Positions 7,171 through 16,040 of a stretch of DNA of 64,000 bases are shown here, piece by piece. Numbering within the stretch: position 1 is the stretch's first letter; each line of letters opens with the position of its first letter. The DNA is from Ruficoccus amylovorans. GTDB taxonomy: Bacteria; Verrucomicrobiota; Verrucomicrobiia; Opitutales; Cerasicoccaceae. The notes beneath the pieces are model-generated. The model was not told the DNA's origin and searched no databases. It worked only from the letters and a program-made list of their open reading frames with translations. The stretch lies in assembly GCF_014230085.1 (NCBI RefSeq), contig NZ_JACHVB010000058.1, forward strand, positions 1 through 64,000. Direction: 5' to 3'. Made by a program: the position numbers and the translations under genes.

Positions 7171-8609
7171 GACGCGGAGTCCTTAGGTTCAACGTTTTCA
7201 GAGTAATAAAACCAGTCGTCGGCAAAAGCGCCCGCGCGACCGCTCAAGTCACACTGCCCCTTGCCGGTGACCGGAAAGTCGGCCCCATCCCTGGCGGGAT
7301 CGACATAACGGGCAAACCATGCGGCAAGCTGGCCGCGCATGCGCTCGGCCAAGGCAAAGCACCGGGGATCCCCGATCAGGTTATGCGTCTCGCCCGGGTC
7401 TGACTGAAGGTCGTAGCATTCGTGCGGGCCGTCCGGAAAGCGATGGACGTACTTCCAGCGCTCGTCACGAATCATGCGCACGGGCCCGTACTCGTCGAAG
7501 ACCACCACCGGCGCGCCGGTGGCATCCGCCCTCCCCTCCCACAGATCCGTCCGGATCGCGCCGGGCAAAGCCGCCGGCACCTGCCGCCCCAGTCCGAGAA
7601 AGTCCAGCAAGGTGGGCATAAAATCATAATGGCTGAAGAGAGCCCCGGCGCTCACCCCTTCCGGCACGCGCCCAGGCCGCGAAAGGATAAAGGGCACTTT
7701 GACCGACGTGTCGTACATGTTCTGCGGATAGGTGCCGTTGCCCTTGCCGTAAATGCCGTGGTGCCCCATATTCATGCCGTTGTCGCTGGTGAAGACGATG
7801 AGCGTTCGCCCGAGCTGGCCGCTCCGCTCCAGCGCATCGAGCAACCGGCCGATAGCCGCATCCATCGCCGTCACGGCGGCATAGTAGCCGCTGAGCATTT
7901 CACGGCGAGCTTCCCGTGTGTGCACCCGCGGGGCGGTGTCGATCTGCCAGGGATGCATGGGAAGCTCGGGCACCGACTCGAACGCACAATCGTTGAAATA
8001 CGGTTCGTAATACTGCGCCGGGTGCTGGTCGCGCCCCCACGGATAATGCGGAGCGGTGTAGTGAACCCCCAAGTAAAAGGGCCGGGCTCCGTCGGCGTAC
8101 GCCTCCAGGAACTCAAGCGCGTAGTCGGTGATAACATCGGTCACATAGCCGGGAGCCTCGCACTCCTGCCCGTCCCGAATCCAGGGCGCGTGGTAGTAGG
8201 AGCCGCCGCCCTTGGCATGAACGTGCCAGAAGACATGGTCCCCGCGCGGCACAGGAGCCTGCCCGAGGTGCCACTTTCCGCTCAAGCCGCAGCGATACCC
8301 CGCCTGCGCGAGCGCCTCCGTATAAGTTGGCAAGCCCTCCAAATAATCAATCAGTGAGCCGTCCCCGGACTCACTGGGGCAATTGCCCCGCCGCACCCAG
8401 TCGTGCACGCCGTGCTGGGACGGGATGCGCCCCGTCAATAACGACGCGCGCGCCGGAGAACAGACCGGAGAGACACAGAAAGCATTTTCCAGGCGCAATC
8501 CGCGGGCCGCCAAGCGGTCGAGATGGGGGGTGTGAATCTCGTTGTTGCCGGCACACCCGAGCGCCCAGGCTCCCAAGTCATCCGCAAGTATGAACAAGAC
8601 GTTATCCAT
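7167..8609 (-). CDS. Type I sulfatase
   Basis: 480 residues. FILADDLGAWALGCAG holds the first metal-binding Asp pair. Cys50-Ser-Pro52-Ala-Arg54 (PVCSPARASLLTG) is the formylglycine site, matching the classic signature better than its partner does. FTSDNGMNMGHHG is the second metal site, and CYDLQSDPGETHNL is the usual end motif. No clear signal peptide. It is the fourth gene of the minus-strand run that starts with the PEP-CTERM protein, 109 bp after the pseudopilin. Likely role: desulfation of the glycan cut by the GH16 enzyme. Confidence 0.93.
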   Translation of the reverse strand: MDNVLFILADDLGAWALGCAGNNEIHTPHLDRLAARGLRLENAFCVSPVCSPARASLLTGRIPSQHGVHDWVRRGNCPSESGDGSLIDYLEGLPTYTEALAQAGYRCGLSGKWHLGQAPVPRGDHVFWHVHAKGGGSYYHAPWIRDGQECEAPGYVTDVITDYALEFLEAYADGARPFYLGVHYTAPHYPWGRDQHPAQYYEPYFNDCAFESVPELPMHPWQIDTAPRVHTREARREMLSGYYAAVTAMDAAIGRLLDALERSGQLGRTLIVFTSDNGMNMGHHGIYGKGNGTYPQNMYDTSVKVPFILSRPGRVPEGVSAGALFSHYDFMPTLLDFLGLGRQVPAALPGAIRTDLWEGRADATGAPVVVFDEYGPVRMIRDERWKYVHRFPDGPHECYDLQSDPGETHNLIGDPRCFALAERMRGQLAAWFARYVDPARDGADFPVTGKGQCDLSGRAGAFADDWFYYSENVEPKDSAS

Positions 8610-8718
8610 GTCTATATCCTAATCTACGCTCTGGCTGGCTTCTCACTCGCCCGCAGCCGATGGCCACACTGCACCGGGTGAGCCTGCCTGTTCTTGGCCG
8701 CTGGTGGATTGCCCTGAC

Positions 8719-9336
8719 TCACGGCCGGGTCGCTCTCCAGAAGTAATCCGCCGGATCGCTCGGGATATCGCCCGCTTCCCGAAGTTCCAGATGCCCGTCG
8801 AGAAAAACGAGACCGACCTGGCCGTTGTTACGGGGATTGATCTGGGCAGTGGTCAGCCCGCTGCTGGTCTTCACATCTCCCAGGTAAGCGATGTTCCCCG
8901 GATCATCCAGCAGGTTGTACAAGCCTTCCCTGTATTGGTAAGAGAGGTGGGTATTCGTCCCGAAGGTGCGCGCGGCTGCCCCCTCTTCAATCAGCGGCGT
9001 GTAGAAAATGCTCCCTTCCATGTCCCGGCCGTAGCCGGGGAAATCAATATCCGGATAGGCATACGCCCACAGCACATTGAGCCAGGTGGTATTTACCGCC
9101 GTCGTAATGGAGTAGGCCGCCGGGTACACGCCTTTGTTTTCCTGCGCGTACAGCATCGAGTAGGTGAAGCACTGACGCATGTTGGCGGTGGACTCCGTGA
9201 TCTGCGCGCTCATGCGGACCCGGGAGACCGCCGTGATCAGCAGCGCTGCCAGTACAGAGATCACAGCAATCGACACGAGCAATTCCACCAGCCCGAACGC
9301 CCTGCCCGCTCCGCACCGTGTGTGTGTCTTTCTCAT
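8719..9336 (-). CDS. Type II secretion/type IV pilin-like protein (prepilin)
   Basis: 205 residues. The prepilin cleavage and methylation region reads AFGLVELLVSIAVISVLAALL, with Glu five residues after the Gly, as in pseudopilins. A soluble C-terminal part ends with a VGLVFLDGHLE segment that resembles the H-X9-DG prepilin-associated domain, with Asn instead of His at the first position. The gene lies 10 bp after the GH16 stop and is co-directional with two sulfatases. Such pilin-like genes inside polysaccharide clusters recur in this window. Role unknown; it may form part of a surface or secretion pseudopilus. Confidence 0.8.
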   Translation of the reverse strand: MRKTHTRCGAGRAFGLVELLVSIAVISVLAALLITAVSRVRMSAQITESTANMRQCFTYSMLYAQENKGVYPAAYSITTAVNTTWLNVLWAYAYPDIDFPGYGRDMEGSIFYTPLIEEGAAARTFGTNTHLSYQYREGLYNLLDDPGNIAYLGDVKTSSGLTTAQINPRNNGQVGLVFLDGHLELREAGDIPSDPADYFWRATRP

Positions 9337-9346
9337 GGTGGAGTCC

Positions 9347-10675
9347 CTATCGCTGAAGCCAGGATTCGTCCTGAACGGTTTCCTTTCCCCGCTCCTGCCA
9401 GATTTTCACATAATCGACTTCCATCTGGGTTCCGTCCACTTCCGGACCGACTTTTCCCGACCCATAGGTAATGGCCAGACTCAGCCATACGGGTGACTCG
9501 TAGAAGGCACAATAATTTTTCAGGCGACGAATCTCCTTCCCATCGAAGTACCAGATAAGCTCGTCCTCGTTCCACTCCAGGGCGTAGGTGTGAAACTCTT
9601 CGCTCAGGTCCTTATCTACCACAACATTGTCATCGAGCGAGGCGATCTCTACCCAGTCATTTCCGTTCCAGTACTCGATGCAATAGTCGTTAATGTAGCC
9701 GGTGTATCCGTTTTCGGCCGGATTGTTCCAGCCGGTCACGAATTGCACGCAGCCGACCTCGCGCGGCTCATCGCCAAAGTCCAGCTCGTAGACGGCCTCC
9801 CCCTGCCCGAGGGAAATCCACGAGGTCGAAATATTACCGTCCACCGCGGCTTCGGGCGGATTCGTTTGGGCGTAGGTGTCGAAGGTCCGGCTATGCCGGA
9901 CGTTTGCCTCGCGAGCATAGTCCACTAGACCGTCCGGCAACTTGTCGACATAGGGCGAGGGATAGTTCCCATCCATTTTTTTGGGAAACACCCGCAACGA
10001 GCGCAGATGAAAATACGAGTCATGCTTCGTGGAAAAACGCAGCTTGGTCGTCTGAACCGGGATATCCAGAATGACTTCGCGGTCTGCCCGACTGTCCGAA
10101 CGCGAACTGAGCGTATAGCTCTTGGGCCAGTTCGGCCGGTTGCGCCCCCGCGGAGAATTCGGAGACCAACTCACATCGGTGTAATTATGAAGGTTCATAT
10201 TGATCTCGTCGGGGTAGTGTCCCTCGTTGATATCAATTTCAAAGCGCTTCACACCATCTTGCTCAGGCACATTCTGCCATTTTTGAGTCATTAGCCAGAA
10301 CGAGTTGTTCGTCCCGCTGGCGGCGGCGTACTTGTAGCGGCACTCGAAGTACCCGTATTTCCAGATGGCCCGCGTCCAGATGTTTCCAGCGGTCCATTCC
10401 TGGCCGCCCCGCTTCTCCTTGCGCGCCACCAGCTTCAGCGTTCCCTCTGAGACGACGGCGTTTTCACGCCACCGACTCGAAAGGATGTGCCCTGCATTGG
10501 AACGGTTTTCGGAGATCCAGTTTACCTCCAGGGCATCGTCCGGGTAGTCGAAATCGTCTTCGAATACCAGCACCCAGTCACGGCCGGAAGGAGGTTCCGC
10601 CAGGCAATGCGCACCAGGCACAACGACCGCAGCACACAGAGTAAACAGGGGCAAACACTTCAGGGATTTAATCAT
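9347..10675 (-). CDS. GH16 endo-glycanase with nested F5/8-type carbohydrate-binding domain
   Basis: 442 residues. Signal peptide about 1-26. GH16 catalytic core motif Glu146-Ile-Asp148-Ile-Asn-Glu151 (FEIDINEGHYP). The first half of the beta-jelly-roll (about 30-180) is followed by an inserted domain of about 175 residues (roughly 181-358), with VDYAREANVRHSRTFDT, NPPEAAVDGNISTSWI and DYCIEYWNGNDW typical of F5/8 type C (discoidin/CBM32) modules. The GH16 fold then resumes with FHTYALEWNEDELIWYFDG and closes with VDYVKIWQ. A likely substrate is a marine galactan or laminarin-type glycan; the neighbouring sulfatases favour a sulfated galactan. The nested rather than appended binding domain is unusual. 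Confidence 0.9.
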   Translation of the reverse strand: MIKSLKCLPLFTLCAAVVVPGAHCLAEPPSGRDWVLVFEDDFDYPDDALEVNWISENRSNAGHILSSRWRENAVVSEGTLKLVARKEKRGGQEWTAGNIWTRAIWKYGYFECRYKYAAASGTNNSFWLMTQKWQNVPEQDGVKRFEIDINEGHYPDEINMNLHNYTDVSWSPNSPRGRNRPNWPKSYTLSSRSDSRADREVILDIPVQTTKLRFSTKHDSYFHLRSLRVFPKKMDGNYPSPYVDKLPDGLVDYAREANVRHSRTFDTYAQTNPPEAAVDGNISTSWISLGQGEAVYELDFGDEPREVGCVQFVTGWNNPAENGYTGYINDYCIEYWNGNDWVEIASLDDNVVVDKDLSEEFHTYALEWNEDELIWYFDGKEIRRLKNYCAFYESPVWLSLAITYGSGKVGPEVDGTQMEVDYVKIWQERGKETVQDESWLQR

Positions 10676-10734
10676 AACAAACGGGATATAATATTAGCAA
10701 CAAAAACAGGTTCGGACCGGGCTCTCGGGGAAGT

Positions 10735-12177
10735 TCAGGAGCGACGGCGGCGGCACTGGCAAACCACCACCAACAGGGCTCCCAACGCGCCCATCAGGCC
10801 AGAACTGGCTTCAGGCACCACAGTCAAGGTCACGCTGTCGTCCAGGTCGATGCCATAGCTGATGCGGTAGATGTTCGCGCCGATCACGACGGTGTCACCC
10901 TCTCCGAGGCCGTCGAAATAACCGGAAACACCCGCCAGCGTCGAAATAATCGTGAACCGGTAGCCCGCGCTCAGCGACGTTCTTCCCTGGTCGCTAACGA
11001 TCAGGGAGGCCAGGCCCGACCCCAGGTTTGCACTACCGTTGACGTTGATGAGGTCAGCCGTACCGGAATCGGAATTCATATCGACCACATAGGCCGCATC
11101 CGTGTAGGCCATGTCGAGCGCCCCCATGCTCAGCGTGCCGATGTCGCCTTCAGCCACGCCCGCGGTCACCAACGCGCTCTGGAAAGAGCCGGTGCCGTCA
11201 CCAACCTGCACCGCGCCCGTGATGATGCCCGTGCCGCCCAGCAGTCCTTCGCCAACACTGACTGCGGCGGTACCTGTGCCCGAGCCGCTGGCATTATTGA
11301 CAAACAGGGATCCTCCGCTGATCAGCGTTCCGCCCGAATAGGTATTGCTGCCGGTCAGCACCTGAGTGTAGCTCCCGCTTTTGAGCAGCGCCAGGGTCGT
11401 ACCCGTGCCCGTGCCGTCAACCATCAGGCCCGCGTAGGAGGAAACGCTCGCACCGGAGCCGTTCAGGGTCAGTGTCGCGGTGGAAGCATTGGACCCGTAG
11501 CTCTTGGCGGCGACGGTGCCACTGTTGCCCGAAAGGCTGGAAGCCGTCAGTCCCCCGGTGGAACCACCGGAAATGTCCGCATCATGCACGTACGTCCTAC
11601 CGTTTACTGTCAGCGCCCCAAAGGTCGCGCTGTCGGCATTCACTCGCAGGGTCGCCCCGCTGGCGACGGTTGTGCTTCCGCCCACGCTCACCGAGGTCAT
11701 CGCAATCCCGGACGATCCCATTAAGAGGACGCCGCCGTTGGTCTGCACATTCCCGCCAACGCTCAAGGTGTAACCGGGTGAAGTCGTACCGTAGGGGTGA
11801 AACAGGAGACTGCCGCTCCCGGACTTGGCCAGATCGCCCTCAATCGTATACGTGCGGGCAACGGACCCCGAAGGGGGGTTCATGATTCGCCAGTTCGCAC
11901 TCAGGTCCACGGTGAAATTATTGACGCTGTTGCCCGGCACATCGTTGATAGTCGCCCCGGCATACAGGTTCGGGGTGACGATATTGTCCGAGGCGGTCGG
12001 TGCCGTGGTGGCGGTCGTCCACGACGAGCCGTTCCACACCTGCCAGTTGCCGGCGACACTGTAGGACGAGGGGTCATAGGAGCTGTTCCAACGGTAGTCG
12101 GCGCCCAGCGCACCCGCAACGGGGAAGGCGCACGCGGACACCACCAAGAATGTAAGCAATGAGTTTTTTTTCATCAT
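10735..12177 (-). CDS. PEP-CTERM beta-strand-repeat surface protein (locus 1)
   Basis: 480 residues, or 479 from the second of two tandem ATGs. Signal peptide about 1-25. The body is rich in Gly/Ser/Thr with autotransporter-associated beta-strand repeats (TYSGGTLISGGSLFVNNASGS), predicted as a right-handed beta-helix. The end is a PEP-CTERM sorting tag: VPEASS, a hydrophobic stretch, then CRRRRS. PEP-CTERM tags are removed by exosortase and the protein goes to the cell surface or exopolysaccharide. It heads the minus-strand run with GH16, pseudopilin and sulfatases. No exosortase is encoded here. Function is probably structural or glycan binding. Confidence 0.88.
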   Translation of the reverse strand: MMKKNSLLTFLVVSACAFPVAGALGADYRWNSSYDPSSYSVAGNWQVWNGSSWTTATTAPTASDNIVTPNLYAGATINDVPGNSVNNFTVDLSANWRIMNPPSGSVARTYTIEGDLAKSGSGSLLFHPYGTTSPGYTLSVGGNVQTNGGVLLMGSSGIAMTSVSVGGSTTVASGATLRVNADSATFGALTVNGRTYVHDADISGGSTGGLTASSLSGNSGTVAAKSYGSNASTATLTLNGSGASVSSYAGLMVDGTGTGTTLALLKSGSYTQVLTGSNTYSGGTLISGGSLFVNNASGSGTGTAAVSVGEGLLGGTGIITGAVQVGDGTGSFQSALVTAGVAEGDIGTLSMGALDMAYTDAAYVVDMNSDSGTADLINVNGSANLGSGLASLIVSDQGRTSLSAGYRFTIISTLAGVSGYFDGLGEGDTVVIGANIYRISYGIDLDDSVTLTVVPEASSGLMGALGALLVVVCQCRRRRS

Positions 12178-12891
12178 GGGTAGATAGGGTTAAGGATTCA
12201 GATTGAAATCACATAAATCACCCAGCGGACTGGCATCCCGAAAGGGAGAAGAGACACAGACTGCGGATCTGAAAACGAAAAAGCGCAAAGGCGGGATGCG
12301 CCTTGGGTTTACTAACAAGCTTCGGCCATCAACACATTCACTTCTAACGCCAGAGTCAAGATTTTTTACTTTAAATTTTACTAAAAAAATAACCTGCTCC
12401 ACACCCCCAAGAGATAGGACACCGCATACAGCCGGAGCACGCCTTCCCGTACCCGCAAGACGTAACAACACTCCCCCATCCTCTCCGCCTCGAGAGCGAC
12501 AGCTTCCCGCATCCGAGGACGCACCGACCAGGCGGGCGTCCCGGCCGGCGCCCGGTAATCAATTCGCACCACCTCCGCCCCCCCGGATAAGCGAACATCG
12601 GCCACAAAGCCTGGAGACAAACAGAAGCAGTCGATTACTCCCGTCATTCAGGAGCAGCCCGACAAACATAGTAAACTTTTTAGTTAAATTTCCATTTACA
12701 TAACTAGTGAATTTGCATACAAAATTTAAATAAAAAATAGCCATCGTTTTACTAATAACCCCCAAAGCCCTCTTTTCACACAAGAAGAATTATCGCTTCG
12801 ATTAAGGCTGGGTTCCCGTCAGCGTGGAATTCACAAAGGGCGGGGAAGGCCGGGAACCACCCCCTTCATTCCGCACGCATCACTTTCAACC
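12178..12891. promoter_or_regulatory. Divergent control region of locus 1
   Basis: 714 bp between the PEP-CTERM gene (minus) and the beta-propeller gene (plus). Two A/T-rich blocks stand out of a GC-rich surrounding. TTTACTAA occurs at 12308-12315, 12377-12384 and 12748-12755, and TAGTAAA (its inverse) at 12669-12675, with a related TTAGTTAAA at 12680-12688. These look like repeated binding sites of one regulator controlling both directions. The AraC protein at 16041 or the LacI protein at 4337 are the obvious candidates. Confidence 0.5.
12381..12647 (-). CDS. Possible small protein or gene remnant in the control region
   Basis: An 88-codon frame in the GC-rich middle of the divergent region. 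The translation has the balanced look of a beta-rich domain end (VRIDYRAPAGTPAW, CCYVLRVREGVLRLYAVSYL), and its ends coincide with the borders of the A/T-rich blocks. No ribosome-binding site is seen before the ATG and no family is recognised. It may be a remnant of a lost gene or a chance open frame. Confidence 0.25.
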   Translation of the reverse strand: MTGVIDCFCLSPGFVADVRLSGGAEVVRIDYRAPAGTPAWSVRPRMREAVALEAERMGECCYVLRVREGVLRLYAVSYLLGVWSRLFF

Positions 12892-13923
12892 ATGCCGCAT
12901 CCGAAATCACCACACACATTGGTCTCACAAGAGCCCGCCTCCCGCTTCAGCCACTGTTTCGAGCAGGGGCCCCTTCCCTACAAGGAATCCCAAATCCACC
13001 GGGATCCGGGCTGGCATGTCTGGTGCGGAGCCTTGGTGCGGGACCCCGCCAGCGCCCGCTACCACCTATTTTACAGCCGGTGGCCTGCCGACAAAGGCTT
13101 TGACGCCTGGGTCACGCACTCTGAAATCGCCCGTGCCGAGGGCGATTCGCCCACCGGCCCCTTCCGCTACGCCGAGACACTCTGGCCGCGCGACGAAGCC
13201 GGTCGGCAGTGGGACGACCACTGCTTTCACAACGTCACCGTCAAGCACTTCGGGGACAAATACTACCTGTACTACATGGGCAACTTCGGCAACGGGGAAT
13301 GGTGGACGCACCGCAACAACCAGCGTATCGGCCTGGCCGTTGCGAGCCACCCCCGCGGCCCCTGGATACGGCGGGATTCGCCGGTCCTGGATGTCAGCCC
13401 CGGTGCCTGGGACGGCCTCATGGTGTCGAACCCGACCGTCACCGACACGCCCGACGGTCGGTACTTGATGATCTACAAGGGCGTAGCCGATGGCCCCACG
13501 CCTTTGGGAGGGCGTGTCCTGCACGGACTAGGTCTGGCGGACTCCCCGGAGGGCCCGTTCGTCAAGCACCCCACGCCCATCTTCAATTTCGACGACAGCG
13601 CCTTCGGCTTCGAGGACCCCTGCGTGTGGCGCGAGAACAACACCTACTTCTGTATCGTCAAGGACATGGAAGGGACGCTCTCCCCCACCCGTTCGAGCAG
13701 CCTTGTCCTGCTTCAGTCCGGCAACGGCACCGACTGGATCCCGAGCCGCCCGCTCCACATCATCGGCAAGACCCTGACGGACAGCACGGGGCGGCAACTG
13801 AGCTTCGAGCGCGTCGAACGGCCGCACATCTTTATCGAACCGGGTGCCCCGCCCACGCTGCTGGTGGCCATCCAGCCCCACGATCCTCATGAGCCCGCGT
13901 TCAACATCCGGCTGCGCTTCTGA
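12892..13923 (+). CDS. Five-bladed beta-propeller glycoside hydrolase (GH43/GH117-like)
   Basis: 343 residues, no signal peptide. Propeller-type repeats are visible: WCGALVRDPASARYHLFYSRW, DDHCFHNVTVKHFGDKYYLYYMG, MVSNPTVTDTPDGRYLMIYKG and FGFEDPCVWRENNTYF. Acidic residues in RDP, WDDH and FEDP sit where clan GH-F and GH117-like enzymes have their catalytic Asp/Glu. The lack of a signal peptide suggests action on imported oligosaccharides. It is followed by an SSS symporter 80 bp downstream, so import and exo-cleavage are probably co-expressed. The exact family and substrate are not certain. Confidence 0.7.
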   Translation: MPHPKSPHTLVSQEPASRFSHCFEQGPLPYKESQIHRDPGWHVWCGALVRDPASARYHLFYSRWPADKGFDAWVTHSEIARAEGDSPTGPFRYAETLWPRDEAGRQWDDHCFHNVTVKHFGDKYYLYYMGNFGNGEWWTHRNNQRIGLAVASHPRGPWIRRDSPVLDVSPGAWDGLMVSNPTVTDTPDGRYLMIYKGVADGPTPLGGRVLHGLGLADSPEGPFVKHPTPIFNFDDSAFGFEDPCVWRENNTYFCIVKDMEGTLSPTRSSSLVLLQSGNGTDWIPSRPLHIIGKTLTDSTGRQLSFERVERPHIFIEPGAPPTLLVAIQPHDPHEPAFNIRLRF

Positions 13924-14003
13924 GCGCGCCCCGGATACGACATTGCCCTTTGGCAGCCTTCCCGCGAAAACCTGAGTTTAACCGTCTCGCCCCCCCGTTT
14001 CTC

Positions 14004-16016
14004 ATGAATTTCACCACGCTTGACTGGGCCATCATCCTCGCCTTCCTCGTCTTCCTGTTTCTGATCGCACTGTATGCGAAGTCCCTGACCCGCAGCGTGT
14101 CCGACTTTCTGGCCGCCAACCGCTGTGCGGGACGCTACCTGCTCACCCTGGCCGACGGCATGGCCGCACTCGGGGCCATCGCCATCATCGCGAACTTCGA
14201 GAAGTTTTACAAGGCGGGCTTCGGCGGCGCCTGGTGGGGAATGATGATGGCTCCCGTCGCCATGATTATCGCACTCTCGGGCTGGGTCGTGTACCGCTAC
14301 CGCAAGAGCCAGGCCATGACGATGGCGCAGCTTTTTGAAATGCGCTACAGCCGGGGCTTCCGGGTCTACGCAGGCATCCTGGCCTGGGTTTCGGGCATCC
14401 TCAACTACGGGGTCTTCCCCGGCATCACGGCGCTGTTTCTGATCCACTTCTGCGGGCTGCCCGAAAACTTCGAGTTTCTCGGGTTCATCTGGCAGACCAA
14501 GCCCGTCATCATGTTCACCATGCTGGGTATCGCGGTGTGCTTCACCTTGTTCGGGGGGTTAATCGCCGTCATGGTGACGGACTTTTTCCAGTCGAGCCTG
14601 CTCAACATCAGCTTTATCACGATATTCTTCATCCTGATCTTTTCGCTTTCTTGGGAGAACATCGGCGCGGTACTCAAGGACGCGCCGCAGGGCATGTCCA
14701 TGCTCAATCCGTTCGACCAGCACGAACTGACCGACTTCAACGTGTGGTTCTTCCTGATTTTCGCCTTCAAACTCGTCTACAACTGCCTGGGGTGGCAGGG
14801 CAACCAGGGCTATAACGCGGCCGCCAAAAGCCCGCACGAGGCCAAGATGGCTCGCGTACTCGGAGAGTGGCGCAACGGCATCACCTACATGCTGATGCTC
14901 TTCGCCCCGATCTGCGCCTACGTGCTGCTCAACGGCGGCGGAAGTGAGGAGCTGACACACAGCGTCAACGCCACCCTGGACGCCATCGGCGACCCGCAGA
15001 CCCAGGAGCAGATGCGTGTGCCCGTGCTGCTCTCGGCCATCCTGCCGGTAGGCGTCCTCGGCATCTTCGGCGCCTCCATCCTCGCCGCAGCCATTTCCAC
15101 GGATGACACCCAACTGCACTCCTGGGGTAGCATTTTTATCCAGGATGTCGTGCTGCCCTTCCGCAAAAAGGCACTCAGCCCGAAGAGCCATCTGAGACTG
15201 CTGAGGCTCTCGGTGCTCGGGGTGGCCGCCTTCGCCTTTCTCTGGAGCCTATACTTCCCGCTCAAGGACTATCTGCTGATGTATTTCCTGCTCACGGGCA
15301 CGATCTACCTGGGCGGCTCGGGGGCGGTCATCATCGGGGGACTTTACTGGAAACGCGGCACGACGCAGGGTGCCTGGGTCGCCATGACCACCGGCTGGGT
15401 CATCGCCGCGGCAGGCATCACGCTTCAGCAGTCCTGGGATCACCTGCCCGCGTTGACGCGTCTCGCGCCGGAGTTCCCGCTCAACGGGGCGTACATTGCC
15501 ATGATATCCTACCTCGCCTCGATCGTTTCCTACGTGGCGGTTTCGTTGCTCACCTGCAGGAAGCCGTTTCCGATCCGGGAGATGCTCCGCGCCGACGACA
15601 GCAAGGACGAGGGTGCCAAGAACAAGCAAATCGTCACGGACACCCGCAACTGGCTCCACCGGATGCTGAACTTCAACCGTGAGTACACCCGCGGCGACCG
15701 TGCCATTTACTACCTGCAAATCACCTGGACCATGGGCTGGTTAGCCGTCTTTCTCGTCGGCACCCTCTGGGGCTTGATCACGGATCTTTCCAACGAGGCC
15801 TGGCTGAAGTTCTGGAAAATCAATGTCTACATGTATGCGGCTGTCGCCAGCATCACAGTCGTCTGGTTCGTCCTGGGCGGATGCCGGGACATCGTCGTCA
15901 TGGTCCGCAAACTCAAAACCGCCCCCCGTGACGACGAAGACGACGGAACGGTTTACACGCACCTGGCCGAGTCCAGCCGCGTAGAAGTCGCCCCCCCGCC
16001 CGACACCGGCCGCTGA
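14004..16016 (+). CDS. SSS-family sodium/solute symporter
   Basis: 670 residues from ATG 14004 (LDWAIILAFLVFLFLIALYAKS); a longer in-frame start at 13950 would add a non-membrane stretch. About 13-15 transmembrane helices. SSS landmarks are SVSDFLAANRCAGRYLLTLADGMAA near the N-terminus and GASILAAAISTDDTQLHSWGSIFIQDV, where the sodium-site Ser/Thr and Asp lie. A cytosolic stretch (about 515-560) and an extra C-terminal helix pair resemble the longer SSS subfamily of Verrucomicrobiota and Planctomycetota. It probably imports mono- or oligosaccharides released by locus 1 enzymes. Confidence 0.9.
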   Translation: MNFTTLDWAIILAFLVFLFLIALYAKSLTRSVSDFLAANRCAGRYLLTLADGMAALGAIAIIANFEKFYKAGFGGAWWGMMMAPVAMIIALSGWVVYRYRKSQAMTMAQLFEMRYSRGFRVYAGILAWVSGILNYGVFPGITALFLIHFCGLPENFEFLGFIWQTKPVIMFTMLGIAVCFTLFGGLIAVMVTDFFQSSLLNISFITIFFILIFSLSWENIGAVLKDAPQGMSMLNPFDQHELTDFNVWFFLIFAFKLVYNCLGWQGNQGYNAAAKSPHEAKMARVLGEWRNGITYMLMLFAPICAYVLLNGGGSEELTHSVNATLDAIGDPQTQEQMRVPVLLSAILPVGVLGIFGASILAAAISTDDTQLHSWGSIFIQDVVLPFRKKALSPKSHLRLLRLSVLGVAAFAFLWSLYFPLKDYLLMYFLLTGTIYLGGSGAVIIGGLYWKRGTTQGAWVAMTTGWVIAAAGITLQQSWDHLPALTRLAPEFPLNGAYIAMISYLASIVSYVAVSLLTCRKPFPIREMLRADDSKDEGAKNKQIVTDTRNWLHRMLNFNREYTRGDRAIYYLQITWTMGWLAVFLVGTLWGLITDLSNEAWLKFWKINVYMYAAVASITVVWFVLGGCRDIVVMVRKLKTAPRDDEDDGTVYTHLAESSRVEVAPPPDTGR

Positions 16017-16040
16017 GCCGGTGAGCCCGCCAGACACCGC

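Noticed and set aside
5647-8609. Phosphatase or arylsulfatase-like phosphonate hydrolase identity for the tandem enzymes
   Set aside because: Both carry the Cys-x-Pro-x-Arg formylglycine signature, which points to sulfatases, though phosphonate hydrolases share it in rare cases.
10676-10745. Possible terminator after the locus 1 PEP-CTERM gene
   Set aside because: Only a 3-4 bp stem can be drawn before the T-run on the minus strand; too weak to support.
12203-12703. Plus-strand 166-codon frame in the locus 1 divergent region
   Set aside because: It crosses A/T-rich promoter blocks, has no ribosome-binding site and a low-complexity composition without any family resemblance.
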